Assembly: GCA_944989445.1 (NCBI GenBank)
Contig: CALYLW010001186.1
Location: forward strand, 182,655 to 246,654
DNA: 64,000 nucleotides
Source: Ampullaceana balthica
Lineage: Eukaryota > Mollusca > Gastropoda > Lymnaeidae
Direction: 5' to 3'
Below, piece by piece: positions 1-11,650 of this stretch. Made by a program: the position numbers and the translations under genes. Each line of letters starts with the position of its first letter. Positions within the stretch are counted from its first letter, which is position 1. The notes below the pieces were generated by a model, which searched no databases, was not told the origin of the DNA, and was given only the letters and a program-made list of their open reading frames with translations.

Positions 1-444
1 GATAAAGGTAAAAAGGAATATTGGCTGATATTGAAATAAAGTCAGTAATAATAGTAATAAATATATTAACTAAAACTGTCCACAAACAATAAAAGTAAGA
101 CAATTTAGTTTTTTTAAAAAAAATTAGACGGGTGGGGGAGACATTTTTATCGGTATAGACACAAACTCAAGTTCATTCAAAAACATGTCGGGTGGCCATA
201 ATAAGGGTCGTGGGTAATGGTGACGTCCGTCTGATGTGTGGTGGTAGTGGTGGTTAAACCGGTGGTTCAACCACCCACGCCGTACAGGGTGCAGGTTTGT
301 TTTGTTGTTTTGGTTAATAACAATAATAATAAGTTAATATTCTTTACAAAGGGACATAAAATTATGTATGTTTTGTTTACAAATGTTCAATTGAATGGAT
401 GAAATGAATCAAATAACAGATCAGACTTTATGTACAAACACTAT
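1..444. other. Intergenic DNA, no gene seen
   Basis: AT-rich sequence with a short GT/GC-richer patch around 130-300 (GGTGGT-like runs). I see no coding pattern, RNA gene or clear repeat unit. It leads into the minisatellite that begins near 445. Confidence 0.5.
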
Positions 445-1000
445 TATGGATCAGACTTAGGTAATATTACAGTATAGTACAAGATACCACACATTTCCCC
501 CTCATAATATGGCTCACACTTAGGTAATATTACAGTATATTACAATATACCACACCCTTCCCCTCATAATATGGCTCACACTTAGGTAATCTTACAGCAT
601 AGTACAAGATACTACACATTTCCCCCTCATAATATGGCTCACACTTAGGTAATATTACAGAATAGTACAAGATACCACACATTTCCCCCTCATAATATGG
701 CTCACACTTAGGTAATATTACAAGATACCACACATTTCCCCCTCATAATATGGCTCGCACTTAGGTAATCTTACAGTATAGTACAAGATAGCACACCTTT
801 CCCTCTCATAATATGGCTCACACTTAGGTAATATTACAAGATAGCCCACCCTTCCCTACTCATTATATGGCTCACACTTAGGTAATATTACAAGATAGCA
901 CACCCTTACCCTCATAATATGGCTCACACTTAGGTAATATTACAGTATAGTACAAGATAGCACACCCTTCCCCCTCATAATATGGCTCACACTTAGTTTT
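445..1000. repeat. Minisatellite, ~62-bp unit, about 10 copies
   Basis: The unit carries ATGGCTCACACTTAGGTAAT, then an ATTACAGTATAGTACAAGAT block, then a CCACACATTTCCCCCTC block. Full units are 62-63 bp. Several units (about 709-900) are shorter because they lack the CAGTATAGTA segment. A minus-strand frame across it is open only because of the repeat and encodes a repeated PKCEPYYEG peptide; I do not treat it as a gene. Confidence 0.9.
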
Positions 1001-1009
1001 TAATTAATT

Positions 1010-1085
1010 TTTTTTTAGCCATATGTGGCCAGATTTTTGGTGCATTTTTTCCAAGAGTTTATTTTGAGCGGTGTGCGTTATGATT
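1010..1085 (+). repeat. Fragment of the GCGGTGTGCGTT dispersed family
   Basis: The block ending GAGCGGTGTGCGTTATGA resembles the block at about 13,020-13,055 (TTTTTAGCGGTGTGCGTT). It is probably a small relic of the dispersed family that is fully developed at 11.1-14.8 kb. Confidence 0.4.
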
Positions 1086-1132
1086 TGTAGTGAACAACTT
1101 TATTTTTACGGGTTATTTATTATGAATTACGG

Positions 1133-1396
1133 ATCCTTCGACCCCGGACGATTCGACCCCGAATGGTTTGACCACAGGATGTTTCGACCCCGGACGATTC
1201 GACCCCGGACGGTTCGACCCCGAATGGTTTGACCACAGGATGTTTCGACCCCAGGGCGTTTCGACCCCGCTCAGTTCGACCACGGATGGTTCGACCACGG
1301 ACGATTCAACCCCGGGAGATTCAACCCCGAATGGTTTGACCACAGGACGTTTGGACCCCAGGACGTTTCGACCCCGACTCGACCCCTTCGTATCTA
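1133..1396 (+). repeat. Short-period TTCGACCCC array
   Basis: About 20 tandem copies of a 10-11-bp motif of the form TTCGACCCCGGACGA, with variants such as TTTGACCACAGGATG. A minor higher-order pattern alternates CCCCGAATGG, CCACAGGATG and CCCCGGACGA. It is open in both strands' frames because the motif lacks stops. A short inverted copy lies at 2364-2452. Confidence 0.85.
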
Positions 1397-2363
1397 CACC
1401 GTAGAATATTTTTTTTTAAGATATAATTTTGTAAAAGTATTTTTTTAAAATTATTCTTTGGTTTAAAAATAATGTAACTTAATATTATTATCCATTAAAA
1501 GTTAAATACAGTTTGAAATAGTTTTTTGTGACGTTTAATTTACGACGATTTGAAAAAAGTATTCACACGTACAACCAGTCAACATTCAACGCGAATTCAT
1601 AATAGTGATAAATGCGCAATTCCTCTGAGGTCCTTCCAAACCAATTCAACTCCACCCCCAACCCGTCCGATGTAATCGGACAATAAAAAGGCAATGTGGT
1701 CAGATAGTCCTTTATAAAAGTGTCTACATTCTCTCTGCCCCTCCCCCCGAAACTCTATTTATTTTACACATCCCATAACCCTCGCCAGCACACCGCGTGC
1801 TGTTGTGGTCACTGAGTCTAGCCTTCGTCACATGTTATTATGTAAACCCCGGACAAAATGTAAACAACAAAGACGTAATGTTCACTCACGTAATACGGGC
1901 TCAGCTGCTTGAATGTTATTGTCTGCTAGGCTGTGAAATTAACTCTTGAAATTTATCAACTTTAAATACTGGCAACTTTTTACGTCTTATTAAAATCAGT
2001 ATTTCTGCTAGGGAGGTCTTCACGTGTTAAGGAACACAAAAAACACAAGTGAACGGAAGGGCGCGGGTTTGTTACGGTTTCAGCGCCTACGAGGTGCGTT
2101 GTTAAGCGTGACGACACTTTTAAGAAAAAAAAACAGAACAAATAAATTCATTTATTTTTGTTATCATTGAGAAAATCTTTGAACGACTTAAATATATACA
2201 TCTTTAAAACCAAATAATAAATTAGGTACTTTTAAGTGTGTTTTGGGATAGGAGTGGAGATTCTGTATTTAATTTGTAATGGATAATATACCAAAAATTA
2301 ATTTAAAAAAAAATTAAAAGACAAAGAATAAATAAAAACATTTCAAGGTGTAGAAGCGAAAGG
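1397..2363. other. Intergenic DNA, no gene seen
   Basis: AT-rich on both sides of a somewhat GC-richer patch at 1570-2110. I see no coding signature, RNA gene or tandem repeat. Long A and T runs occur around 1405-1450 and 2120-2150. Confidence 0.5.
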
Positions 2364-2452
2364 GTTGAAACGTTTGGGGTCAAAACGTCCTGGGGTCGAA
2401 ACGTCCTGATGTCGAACCGTCCGGGGTCAAATAATTCGGGGTCGAAGTGTCC
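2364..2452 (-). repeat. Inverted copy of the TTCGACCCC array
   Basis: GGGGTCGAAACGTCC-type motifs are the reverse complement of the array at 1133-1396. About eight units are present. The copy directly abuts the first monomer of the satellite at 2453. Confidence 0.8.
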
Positions 2453-3880
2453 GACCACCCAAATTCTCATATTTACCTTGTAGGTAGAAGCTTGAAACTC
2501 TTGAGTAGTGGTAACAAGCGAAAACAATATTGAAATTATTACTGGGGGCCAGGGGCCCAAATTTTTTTTTCTTATATAAAAAAAACTGACTCATCACATA
2601 TTCTCCCAACTTTCCGTGTAGGTAGAAGCATGAATGAAGCCTTGGGAAGTTGTTAAGTAGCCTCTCACGACGATACTTGGCGTAAAAGAATTTTAAAATT
2701 CACACTCATGTTGGCGTGGACCCAAAACCGTTTTTTTTCCTTATATGGGCTATACTAAAATTAAAATTCACTAATTCTCCTATTTCGCGAGTATATAGAA
2801 GAATTAAACTTCTGAAAGTAACAAATTCTCATATTTCCCGTGTAGGTAAAAGAATGAAATTCTGAGTAGTTGATAAGTAAACTTCCGCGATGGTAACACG
2901 ATCGAAAACAATATTTAAATTATCACTTACTGGGGGCCGCGGGCCTAAATGTAGTTTTTTTTTCTTATATAAAAACTGACTATCACTAATTCTCCAACTT
3001 TCCGTGTAGGTAGAAATATGAAACTTTCGGAAGTTGCTAAGTAGCCTCTCCCGACGATAATTGGCGTAAAAGAATTTTAATATTCACATTCATGGGGGCC
3101 GGGGGCCGCAAAACGTTTTCCCCTAATATGGGCTATATAAAAATTAAGAATCAATCATTCTCCTATTTCCAGAGAAGGTAGAAGCATGAAACTTTGGGAA
3201 GTTGTTGAGTACAAACCTGCAATGGTAACAGGAGTAAAAGAATTTTGAAATTCACACTCATGGGGGCCGAAGGTAGAAGCATGAAACTTTGAGTAGTTGT
3301 TAAGCAACATTCCGCGATGGTAAAAGGTAAAAATATATATATATATAAATTATCGCTTACTGGGGGTCGGAGACCCAAATGTAATTGTTTTTTTCCTTAT
3401 ATTTAACACTGACTCATCAATAATTCTCCAACTTTCCGTGAAGGTAGAAACATGAAACTTTGGGAACTTGCTGAGTACACTCTTATGACGATAATTGGCG
3501 AAAAAGAAGTTATAATTTCAACTCTTGGATGGCCGAGGACCCAAACCCGTTTTTTTTCTCATTATTTTGGCTATATAAATCTGAATCAGCACTAATTCCT
3601 CATCTTCCCGTGTAGGTAGAAGCATGAAACTTTGGAACGTTGTTGAGTACCCTCCGGCGATGGTCAGAGGTGTAAAAATTATAAAATTATCACTAACTGG
3701 GGGCGCGGGGGCCCAAATGTAGATTTTTATCTTATATGAGCTATATAAAACAGACTCATCATTAAATATGCAATTTCCTGTGTACGTAGGAGCATGAAAC
3801 TTTGGGAAGTTGTTGAGTACCCTCCCGCAATGGTAACATACGAGAACAAAATTTAAATTATCACCTCGATAGGATTACTT
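2453..3880 (+). repeat. Degenerate satellite, left arm
   Basis: About ten diverged monomers of 95-175 bp, each with GTAGAAGCATGAAACTTTGG, a GTTGTTGAGTAC block, an AAATTATCAC block and a GGGGGCCGGGGGCCCAAA core. Monomer landmarks lie near 2483, 2621, 2795, 2842, 3007, 3178, 3273, 3444, 3617 and 3786. The same satellite occurs in opposite orientation at 7530-9775, so the two arrays form a very large, imperfect inverted repeat around the LINE remnant at 4.3-6.1 kb. Confidence 0.85.
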
Positions 3881-4085
3881 GAAGTGATTTTTTACTTTTC
3901 TCTTTTGTTTTTCTGCGGCCCACGACAGACAGACAAGACGTTGAAGTTAATATATGTAGTATATCCATCATGATCCAGATTGAAATCAATTGGTATTTTG
4001 AATTTGTGTTACGCGGGTTCTCAACGGTAACTGAAATCCTAATTTCCGCAGCGAAGCGAGGGTATTTTGCTAGTCACAATATAAA
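3881..4085 (+). repeat. Inner inverted module, left copy
   Basis: Contains GACAGACAGACAAGACG, TTGAAGTTAATATATG, ATCATGATCCAGATTGAAAT and TTCCGCAGCGAAGCG. The reverse complement of the same block is at about 7300-7500. The satellite arms are thus extended inward by matching unique sequence, as expected for one element, or two head-to-head copies, rather than two unrelated satellite arrays. Confidence 0.8.
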
Positions 4086-4170
4086 AGTAAAATGCTACCT
4101 TACTTTGGTGATACGTGTCCTTGTGAATGTACATTCTCTTTTGGGTAGACCTGCCAGCCAATTTTTTTTT

Positions 4171-4282
4171 AAATTTCGGCTGGCTGACATAATTTTTCGG
4201 CTGATATCCGGATTAATCGATTTTAAAATTTCGGCTGGCTGACATAATGTTTAGGCTGATATCCGGATTATCCGGATTTCTA
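4171..4282. repeat. Two tandem 55-bp copies (TTTCGGCTGGCTGACAT)
   Basis: AAATTTCGGCTGGCTGACAT followed by CGGCTGATATCCGGATTA occurs twice, 55 bp apart. It lies between the left inverted module and the LINE remnant. Confidence 0.75.
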
Positions 4283-4342
4283 CGTAATTTGACATTTGCA
4301 GCTGTTTTTTCGGCTGATTACGAAATATTTGTAAACATCATC

Positions 4343-6130
4343 ATGGGATGTTCCAGCAAGTGTTATCCAACCTACGATATCGCTCCACCGTGGTCATGAT
4401 TGCTTTTTCTCGCCATATCGCTAGGGATTCAACGTTAGAGAAAATTTCTATGTTGGCTGTAGGTGTCGTACGCAACGCCCCGCATAAAAAAAGTAGAGCT
4501 TGGTTTTGTATTCGGTCCAGTCCCTCTAGAGCCGTACGGCATGCAAAGGCCTTGACCAGGAGGCTGTAGTCAATGGCACCCCTTTACACTACCGAGATAG
4601 AGAGCTGTCATTAGTCTTGCGTCCGCGCCCCAACTTGTGATAGACATCCCCACAACATCCCCACACACGATGTGAGGGAAATTGGCCAATAGCTGGACGG
4701 GTGTTCGCCTGGTTTCCCCTCTTTAGGAGTTGGGGTTATTGTGGCCTTTTCCCACAGCTTCGGCAGCGTGCTTGTCGTCCAAATTCTATTAATAAAACTC
4801 AATAATTTTATTCGGCCTTTCTTGAACAGATGCTTGAGAATTTCATTGTGAACTTTATTTGGACCTGGTGCTTTGCCTGCCTGGCGCTTATTGAGAGTGG
4901 TTTGCAATTCTGTCATTGTGAAGGGAGGGCGAGAAAACCTCTATTTGAGGGACCCATGCGTTGTTTCCTAGAGTCAGATCTTGCGCCTTTCTTGTTTACC
5001 TGGGCAACGTGTTTGTTCAGCTCTCGTGCACGCTTTACTTCACTAGCCCTTTGGTGTCGTCAAAGGGTTGGCGTTCCTCGTTTTGCCTTCGCCTGATAGT
5101 GCATCTATAAGCCGCCAAACTTTTCTCCCGTCTACGAGGTCGAGTTTTTCGCACGTATTTACCCATTTCGCCTTCTTTGCTTTGTCGACAGCAGCCTGGA
5201 CATCAGCCGTTAGTCTGTTGTACGCGCTGCGAACTTCGTGTGTCTTCAGTCTAGCAGCCTTTCCCCTTGATTTTGCTCGTTGTTTCACCAAATCTGCCAG
5301 ACTCTTGTCCCTGTAAGGTCTGAACTTCTGTTTTCCGTTAGTCCTTGGGATCGTTCGCCTCGCAACCCCAAGGATTGTGTAAATATACCGCCCGTAGGTG
5401 GCATCAATGTTGTCTCCTGCAACATCCACCAGAGCGAGCTTAGCCTCACTCTCGGCCTCGTACTTACGCCAATTTTCCTTACGGAACAGCCAATACCTTC
5501 TTTCAAATCGAGGTTTGCCTGCACCCAAGCACAAATTCAATCAGGATTGGGAGATGATCGCGCCCTACTTCATTTACTACTTACAGTCTATGCTTTGACT
5601 CTAGGTCTCCTAATATAAGCGTTAGATCTGGGCTGGACACCAGCTGTATCCCGTGTGCAGCAGTGTCGGCTCACTGTCTGCATTTTGCAGTCTGATGAGA
5701 TTCGTACTGATACAGCCGTCTTCGATGTAACGGCCAGAGGCGTTCATTTCTGTGTAGCCCCAGTCAGGACACTTTGCATCAAAGTCCCCTGCTATAATCG
5801 TTCTACTAAAAGTGATATATTCTCCAATGGGGGGGGGGCAATTGGGTTCCTGGACATATTTTAGACGTTCGTGATTGTAAAGCCAACGTCGCACTTGAAA
5901 ACTCTCACGGTGTTAGTATCAGCGTTGCTGTAACACTTGACTTCTAGCAGGTCCATCGTTATATCGTTTCGGACCACTGTGGCAAGAATTCGACAACGCT
6001 GGTCACACTTGCAATGTTATTGCGAGTAACCAGTGATATGAAACGGCTTTCCCTTAAGAAGCGTTTCCTGAAATAATGCGACATCCACATTTCGTTTGTG
6101 GAGTAGTTTGGTTACTTCGTGTGCCTTTTG
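4343..6130 (-). pseudogene. Non-LTR retrotransposon (Nimb/I/jockey-like) remnant with deleted RT core
   Basis: Read on the minus strand this is an ORF2 polyprotein relic. At about 6010-6130 it has an endonuclease segment with the FQETLLKG motif. At about 5622-5800 it has the endonuclease GDFDAKCPDWG region; the family usually has GDFNA, so N is replaced by D. The endonuclease-RT linker is open at 5043-5540. The start of the RT follows at 4611-4916 (KAPGPN, then SYWPISLTSC). The sequence then jumps within a few codons to the post-RT region (GADARLMTALYLGS, ALRTTPTANIEI) at about 4345-4640. The RT catalytic palm, including any YADD box, is absent. Stops and frame changes separate the pieces. 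This is an inactive, internally deleted copy. The clade name is a judgement from motif resemblance; LINE identity is firm. Confidence 0.85.
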
Positions 6131-6660
6131 CCTTATGCCACAGACATTTAATCATAAAACAACCAGGGCTTGTTCCGGATAGCCCTTCACACCCATACAA
6201 GGACGGCCAGTCACCGATTGAACACTTGACCATGACCTGTCGTTTGTCACCATGCCCTTAAGAGGAGTAGTAGCCAACCTGCCCGACGTACCACCATCCG
6301 CCGAGCAGGGGCTTAGAAGGTCCATTCCGGGACTGCTTTTTTCGATAATTGAACCATATAATAGAGAGGGAGTAGGCAGAAATATTCAACACATTGAGGA
6401 CTGTCCGTGTACGTCCCGTCCCTTGTCCAGAGGGTCTTCTTGTCTTCGGCGTTCCTAGCCGAGCATTGTTGGGTACGGAGCTGCACCTACACACAGCACC
6501 GGACCTCTCGGGAGGGTTCCAGTGCATGTGTTTTGACGATTTCGTCGGGGTTGGTCGGTTTCAGGTCGCAGCCGCTTCCGCAACCTTACTCGTCTCCCGG
6601 GACAACGTAGAGGCCAGCCCCTTCCAAAAATATGCTGTATTACTTTAGCTATAAAGAGTG
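6131..6660 (-). other. GC-richer stretch, probable 5' part of the LINE remnant
   Basis: The sequence stays clearly GC-richer than its AT-rich right flank until about 6650, matching the base composition of the LINE coding pieces to its left. A minus-strand open frame (6258-6527) contains CRCSSVPNN, which could be the tail of a Cys-rich ORF1, but no complete zinc knuckle is visible. I place it with the LINE by position and composition only. Confidence 0.4.
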
Positions 6661-7300
6661 TTTTTATTTCTTTTCAAATAAAAAATAAATTTTGACCTCA
6701 AACCACCCGAAAATAATAAATTTTTTAGAATAATTGGCTTTAAGGAAGATAAACTTGAAACCTGCATTATCACACGAATGTAAGTGTGTTCCACTTACTT
6801 AATTTTAAAAATGAACTGGACATGAATCGTCAAAAACTTTGTTGAACAAACGGATAAATTCGAATGTATGTCGAAAAATCAAAGTTTTTAACAAATCAAA
6901 AATATGGTAAAAGAATTATAAAGACTTTAACCTGAAAGCATAATATGATGTTTTACTTAAGATATCTGTTAAAACACGTTTTAATTAAAATAAAATATAA
7001 CAATCAATATTATTTTTAAAACTTAGACAAAACAAAATATATATTCTCCAAAAAAGTTATTTCCCTTGAATCTAATTAAAATAATAAAAAATAATTTTTT
7101 TATTTTTTTTTAAAAATCAAGAAAAAGTATAGGAGCACAGATCTAACGCAACAAGACGGAAGTGAAAAAATGTACATTACCATTTGGATAACATAACCCA
7201 TTAATCTATTTTATTAAAAAATCTAAAACTAAAATACCTTTCACTTATAAGAAATATAAAGCTATATGAACTCAATTTTATATAGCTACTATTGAATTAC
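6661..7300. other. AT-rich DNA, no gene seen
   Basis: Strongly A/T-rich with long A and T runs. I see no recognisable coding, RNA or tandem repeat. It separates the LINE remnant from the right inverted module. Confidence 0.5.
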
Positions 7301-7500
7301 CCACGCTTGGCTGCGGAAATTAGTATTTCAGTTACGTTGAGAATCCGCGAAACACAAATTCAAAACACCAATTGATTTCACTCTGGATCATGATGGATAT
7401 AATACATATATTAACTTCACCGTCTTGTCTGTCTGTCTATCCTAGTCCCGCAGAAAAGAAAAGCGAAAAGTAAAAAAAATGACACACTTCCCGATTTCCT
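7301..7500 (-). repeat. Inner inverted module, right copy
   Basis: Reverse complement of 3881-4085: GCTGCGGAAATTAGTATTTC, GATCATGATGGATATAA, ATATTAACTTCACCGTC and TTGTCTGTCTGTC are all present in inverted order. The module also carries the TATTAACTTCACCG boundary motif seen at 46,741. Confidence 0.8.
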
Positions 7501-7529
7501 ATCGAGCTGATAATTTAATTTTTTTTTGT

Positions 7530-9775
7530 CTGCTACCATAGCGGGAGGTTACTCAACAACTTCCCAAAGTTTCATAATCCTACCTACACGGGAAGGGATA
7601 TATTTAATGATGAGTCTGTTTTATATAGCTCATATCAGAAAAAATACATTTTGGCCCTCGGCCCCCTAGTGAATGATAATTTTACATTTGTTTTGATTGT
7701 TACCATTGCGGAAGTGTACTTAACAACTCTCTAAAGTTTCATGCTGCTACCAACACGAGACATTGGAGAATTAGTGATGAGTCAGTTTTTTATATAAGAA
7801 AAAAACTACATTTTGTCCCCCGGCCCCCAGTAAGTGATAATTTATATAATTTTTTAACCTTTTACCATCGCAGAATGTTGCTTAACAACTACTCAAACTT
7901 TCATGCTTCTTTATACACAGAAAATAGGAGAATTAGTGATTTTCAATTTTTATATTGCTCATATTAGGAAAAAACTACATTTGGGCCCCTGTGCCCCAGT
8001 AAGTGAAAATTTAAATATTTTTTACACGTTACCATCGCGGAAGTGTACTCAACAACTTCCCAAAGTTTCATGCTTCTACCTACTCGGGAAATATGAGAAT
8101 TAGTGATTTTCAAATGATTATATAGCCCATATTAGGTAAAAAAACGACTTTGGGCCCCCGGCCCCCATGAGTGTTAATTTTAAAATTCTTTTTCGCCATT
8201 TGTCGTCAAAAGAGGGTACTTGAAAATTTCCCAAGGTTTCATGCTTCTACCTACGCGGTAAATCCGAGAATTGGTGATGATTCGGTTTTAATATAAGAAG
8301 AAACAACATTTGGGCCCCGGCCCCCAATTAAGTGATAATTTAAATATTGTTTTTACCTGTTACCATCGTGGAAGTGTTCTTAACAACTACCCCAAGTTTC
8401 ATGCTTCTACCTACACGGGAAATAGGAGAATTTGTGATTTTTAGTTTTTTTATAGCTCATATTAGGAAAAAACTTCATTTGGGCCCCCGGCCCCCAGGAA
8501 GTGATAATTTAATTTTTGTTCTCCCGTTGCTATCGCTGGTTTGTACTCAACAACCCAAAGTTTCATGCTTTTGCCTACTGGAGAAATTAGAAAATTAGTG
8601 ATTTCATATTTTATATAGTAGATATAAGGACAAAAAGTGTTTTTGGGCCCCGGGCCCCCAACAGTGTGAATTTTAAAATTCTTATTCGCCATATATCGTT
8701 GAGAGAGTGTACTTAGCAAGTTCCCAAAGTTTCATGCTAATACCTACACGGGAAATTGGAGAATTAGTGATGAGTCAGTTTTGTTATATAAGAAAAAACT
8801 ACATTTGGGCCCCCGGACCCCATTAAGTGTTAATTTAAATATTTTTTTCGCTTGTTACCATCGCGGAAGTGTGCTTATCAACTACCCAGTGTTTCATGCT
8901 TCTACCTACGGAGAATTAGTGATTTTTATTTTTTGTATAGCTCATATTTGGAAAAAACTTCATTTGGGCCCCCGGCCCCCAGGAAGTGATAATTTAATAT
9001 TTTTTTTCTCCCGTCGCTATTGCTGATTTTTACTCAACAACTTCCCAAAGTTTCATGCTTTTGCCTACTCGAGAAATGAGAAAATTAGTGATTTCATATT
9101 TTATATAGTCCAAATTAGGAAAAAAGCGTTTTTTTGCCCCGGGCCCCCAACAGTGTGAATTTTAAAATTCTTATTCACCAATTGTCGTTGATAGAGTGTA
9201 CTCAGCAAGTTCCCAAAGTTTCATGCTAATACCTACACGGGAAGTTGGAGAATTAGTGATGAGTCAGTTTTTTATATAAGAAAAAAACTACATTTTGGCC
9301 CCCGGACCCCATTAAGTGTTATTTTAAATATTTTTTCGCTTGTTACCATCTCGGAAGTGTGCTTATCAACTACCTAGGGTTTCATGCTTCTACCTACACG
9401 GAAAATAGGAGAATTCGTGATATTTTAGTTTTTATATAGCTCATATAAGGAAAAAACTTCATTGGGGCCCCTGGCCCTCAGGAACTGATAATTTAAACAT
9501 TTTTTCACCCGTTACCATCGCGGGTTTGTACGCAACAACTTCCCAAAGTTTCATGCTTCTGCCCACTCGGGAAATAGGAGAATTGTTGATTTTAAAATTT
9601 TATATAGGCTATATAAGGAAAAAAAAACGTTTTTGGGCCCCCGGCCCCCATGAGTTTTATTTTAAAAATTATTTTACTCCAATTTACGTCGCGAGAGGCT
9701 ACTCAACAACTTCCCAAAGTTTCATGCTTCTACCTACACGGGAAGTTGGAGAATTAGTGATGAATCAGTCAGTGA
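7530..9775 (-). repeat. ~165-bp satellite, right arm, about 14 monomers
   Basis: The motif AAAGTTTCATGCTTCTACCT recurs near 7570, 7735, 7898, 8068, 8235, 8397, 8562, 8731, 8892, 9049, 9219, 9380, 9548 and 9717, a mean spacing of about 165 bp. Each monomer also has a GGGCCCCCGGCCCCCA core and a GAGAATTAGTGAT block. Monomer types alternate, and blocks at about 8490/8978 and 8645/9133 match at ~488 bp, so a three-monomer higher-order unit exists. It is the inverted counterpart of 2453-3880. Confidence 0.9.
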
Positions 9776-9815
9776 GTGAGTGAGTGAGGGCTTTGCCTTT
9801 TATTAGTATAGATAT
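9776..9815 (+). repeat. Array terminus with GTGAGTGAG run and TTTTATTAGTATAGAT
   Basis: The satellite ends in a short (GTGA)n run, then GGGCTTTGCC and TTTTATTAGTATAGAT. Such ends are seen on dispersed elements in many invertebrates, possibly Helentron-like rolling-circle elements. This is inference only; no Rep/helicase protein is present here. Confidence 0.35.
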
Positions 9816-9867
9816 TTTCCCTTATTAAAAATGACATCATTAGTTTTGTTATTCTCAACCATTTTTT

Positions 9868-10230
9868 TTATTAATTCTTTTATATTAACTTGTGGTGTCT
9901 TTTTGAGCCGTTGTGTACCTTCGTTCCGCATAAAATTTTGGATCAATTTTTAACCCATTTTCTCGTAAGCTAGCGAGTTGAAATTTCGCAGGCAGACTCG
10001 TGCCAATGATAAAAAATTAAGTATCAAAATTTCAGATCGATCACATGTACTGTAATTAAATTAATGAATTATAGATTATCTTTCCATGTAACATGTTAAC
10101 TTTTTTTGCTATAGTGTTGTGATGCGTATTATTTTGAACAACCTTTCCTGTCGCGCAATAAGGGGCGTATTTTATTTAAAATACTTTTTATAAACATATT
10201 CCTGATCGCTTCGCATTATATTAAACACAA
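9868..10230 (+). repeat. Dispersed repeat, copy 1 of a direct pair
   Basis: Starts TTATATTAACTTGTGGTGTC, then TTTTTAACCCATTTTCTCG, TAAGCTAGCGAGTTGAAATT, ATCAAAATTTCAGATCGATC and a GTCGCGCAATAAGG...TTATAAACATATTCCTGATCG tail. The second copy is at 12,203-12,560 in the same orientation with the same block order. Confidence 0.85.
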
Positions 10231-11095
10231 GCGAAATGCCCGTGCTATGGAACGGGGTAGGAACAATTAAAAAATAACTTTATTTTGTTTTGGGTCTCTT
10301 AATTCCCCTTAAAAATGAGTTTACCTACATTGTGAAATTGGTGTAGTGATAAATAAAGCCCCCTCTGTATAAAAATCACGAAATGTGTGTCGAGAAAATA
10401 GAAAGTATGATGAATTTATATATTACCCATCAATTTTGGTATTTCCGCTTCTCTCATAATTATAATGTTCCTCTAACAGAGCCGATTATTTTGCTCTTTG
10501 TATTTATATATAAGCCATTTTTCATTGTAGCTTTTTTTTGTTTATAAAATGACATATTTGGCAAGGACTTAATATATAACATATTTTTGTAGGCATTTGA
10601 TATTAAATCAGAATAGTTAAAAAACACTTTATTTTCAAGAAAGTGTATACAGCTTAAAAGGAAACTGTTATTTCGTAAGCCACATGATCTGCCTTTGAAA
10701 TCAGTCTGTATACAAAACTTTATCCTCGTATATCATTGCTCAAATAAAATCAAGCTGTTATGTGACAATATCAGCTGCTGTTAGTGGATTATTTCGCCAG
10801 AGCACGCACTTTCTGAAGTTAGAACCTATATTTAAGTCATAATACCCGCGATATGTCTTTACACTAAATATAACGTACAGTGTATACCAGAAGTGTGTGC
10901 CACGCAACCACATTGCTCTAGAAATTTACTCTTTTTTTTTCCGAATGAATGTTTTAGCTTTCGTTAGCTCTTAAATACCTTTCTTAATAATACTTTTTTA
11001 TGGGAAAAGCTGTCCAAAACATTAATTATATTTTCAGTTTAAGAATGACCTTAGTCAAACGAATGGCATGAGATAATTTTGAATGAGCCAGATAT
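10231..11095. other. AT-rich DNA, no gene seen
   Basis: I see no coding pattern or RNA gene. It may be part of an old dispersed repeat, but I cannot align it to anything else in the window. Confidence 0.4.
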
Positions 11096-11650
11096 CTAAT
11101 GTATAAAGCTCAGTTGTTTGTATCTTTGTCTGTATGTTTCACTTTTCAACTTTCTGTTCGTTACACAGCCACGGAAAAACCAAATGACGGACTGGGACCA
11201 AATTTGGCAGGACGGTTCCTTTTACCCCGGAGATGGTTTTAAGTTATTTTTTGTAATTGTCCCTTTTGCCCGAATGCCGTAAATTAAATATTCAGAAAAT
11301 GCAGACACAAAGAATGAAAAATTTAACCTTTTTTCTATATTGAACAAATTTACGCGGACGTTCAAATTCCGTTCAAAGCGAGTTATTTTTGGTGAAGTTT
11401 TTTTCCCCAATACTTTATTTTCAGCGGTGCGCATTAAATATTATATTGTCTAATTACGGTGTGCACATTTTCGTGTACGCTTCTTTTCAAAAAATAAAAT
11501 ATAAGCATAAAACAATGACGTAATTTAATATTTCTATACAATCCATAGAGACCACGGGAATCAATATACATAAGTAACATAAGTAACTTATCCGTGTTTG
11601 ATAAATACGAAATATTAAACTTGCTGAAATGTACAAAAAGTATTTCATAA
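11096..11650 (+). repeat. Dispersed family A, copy 1, first part
   Basis: Blocks TATAAAGCTCAGTTG, GCCACGGAAAAACCAAATGA, CCAAATTTGGCAGGACGGTT and TACGGTGTGCACATTTTCGT appear in this order. The same blocks occur inverted at about 43,320-43,700, and partly at 51,620-51,990. The 70-79-residue minus-strand frames here are chance frames inside the repeat. Confidence 0.85.

Noticed and set aside
5280..5618. Plus-strand frames of 66-112 residues over 5.0-5.6 kb
   Set aside because: Antisense shadows of the minus-strand LINE linker.
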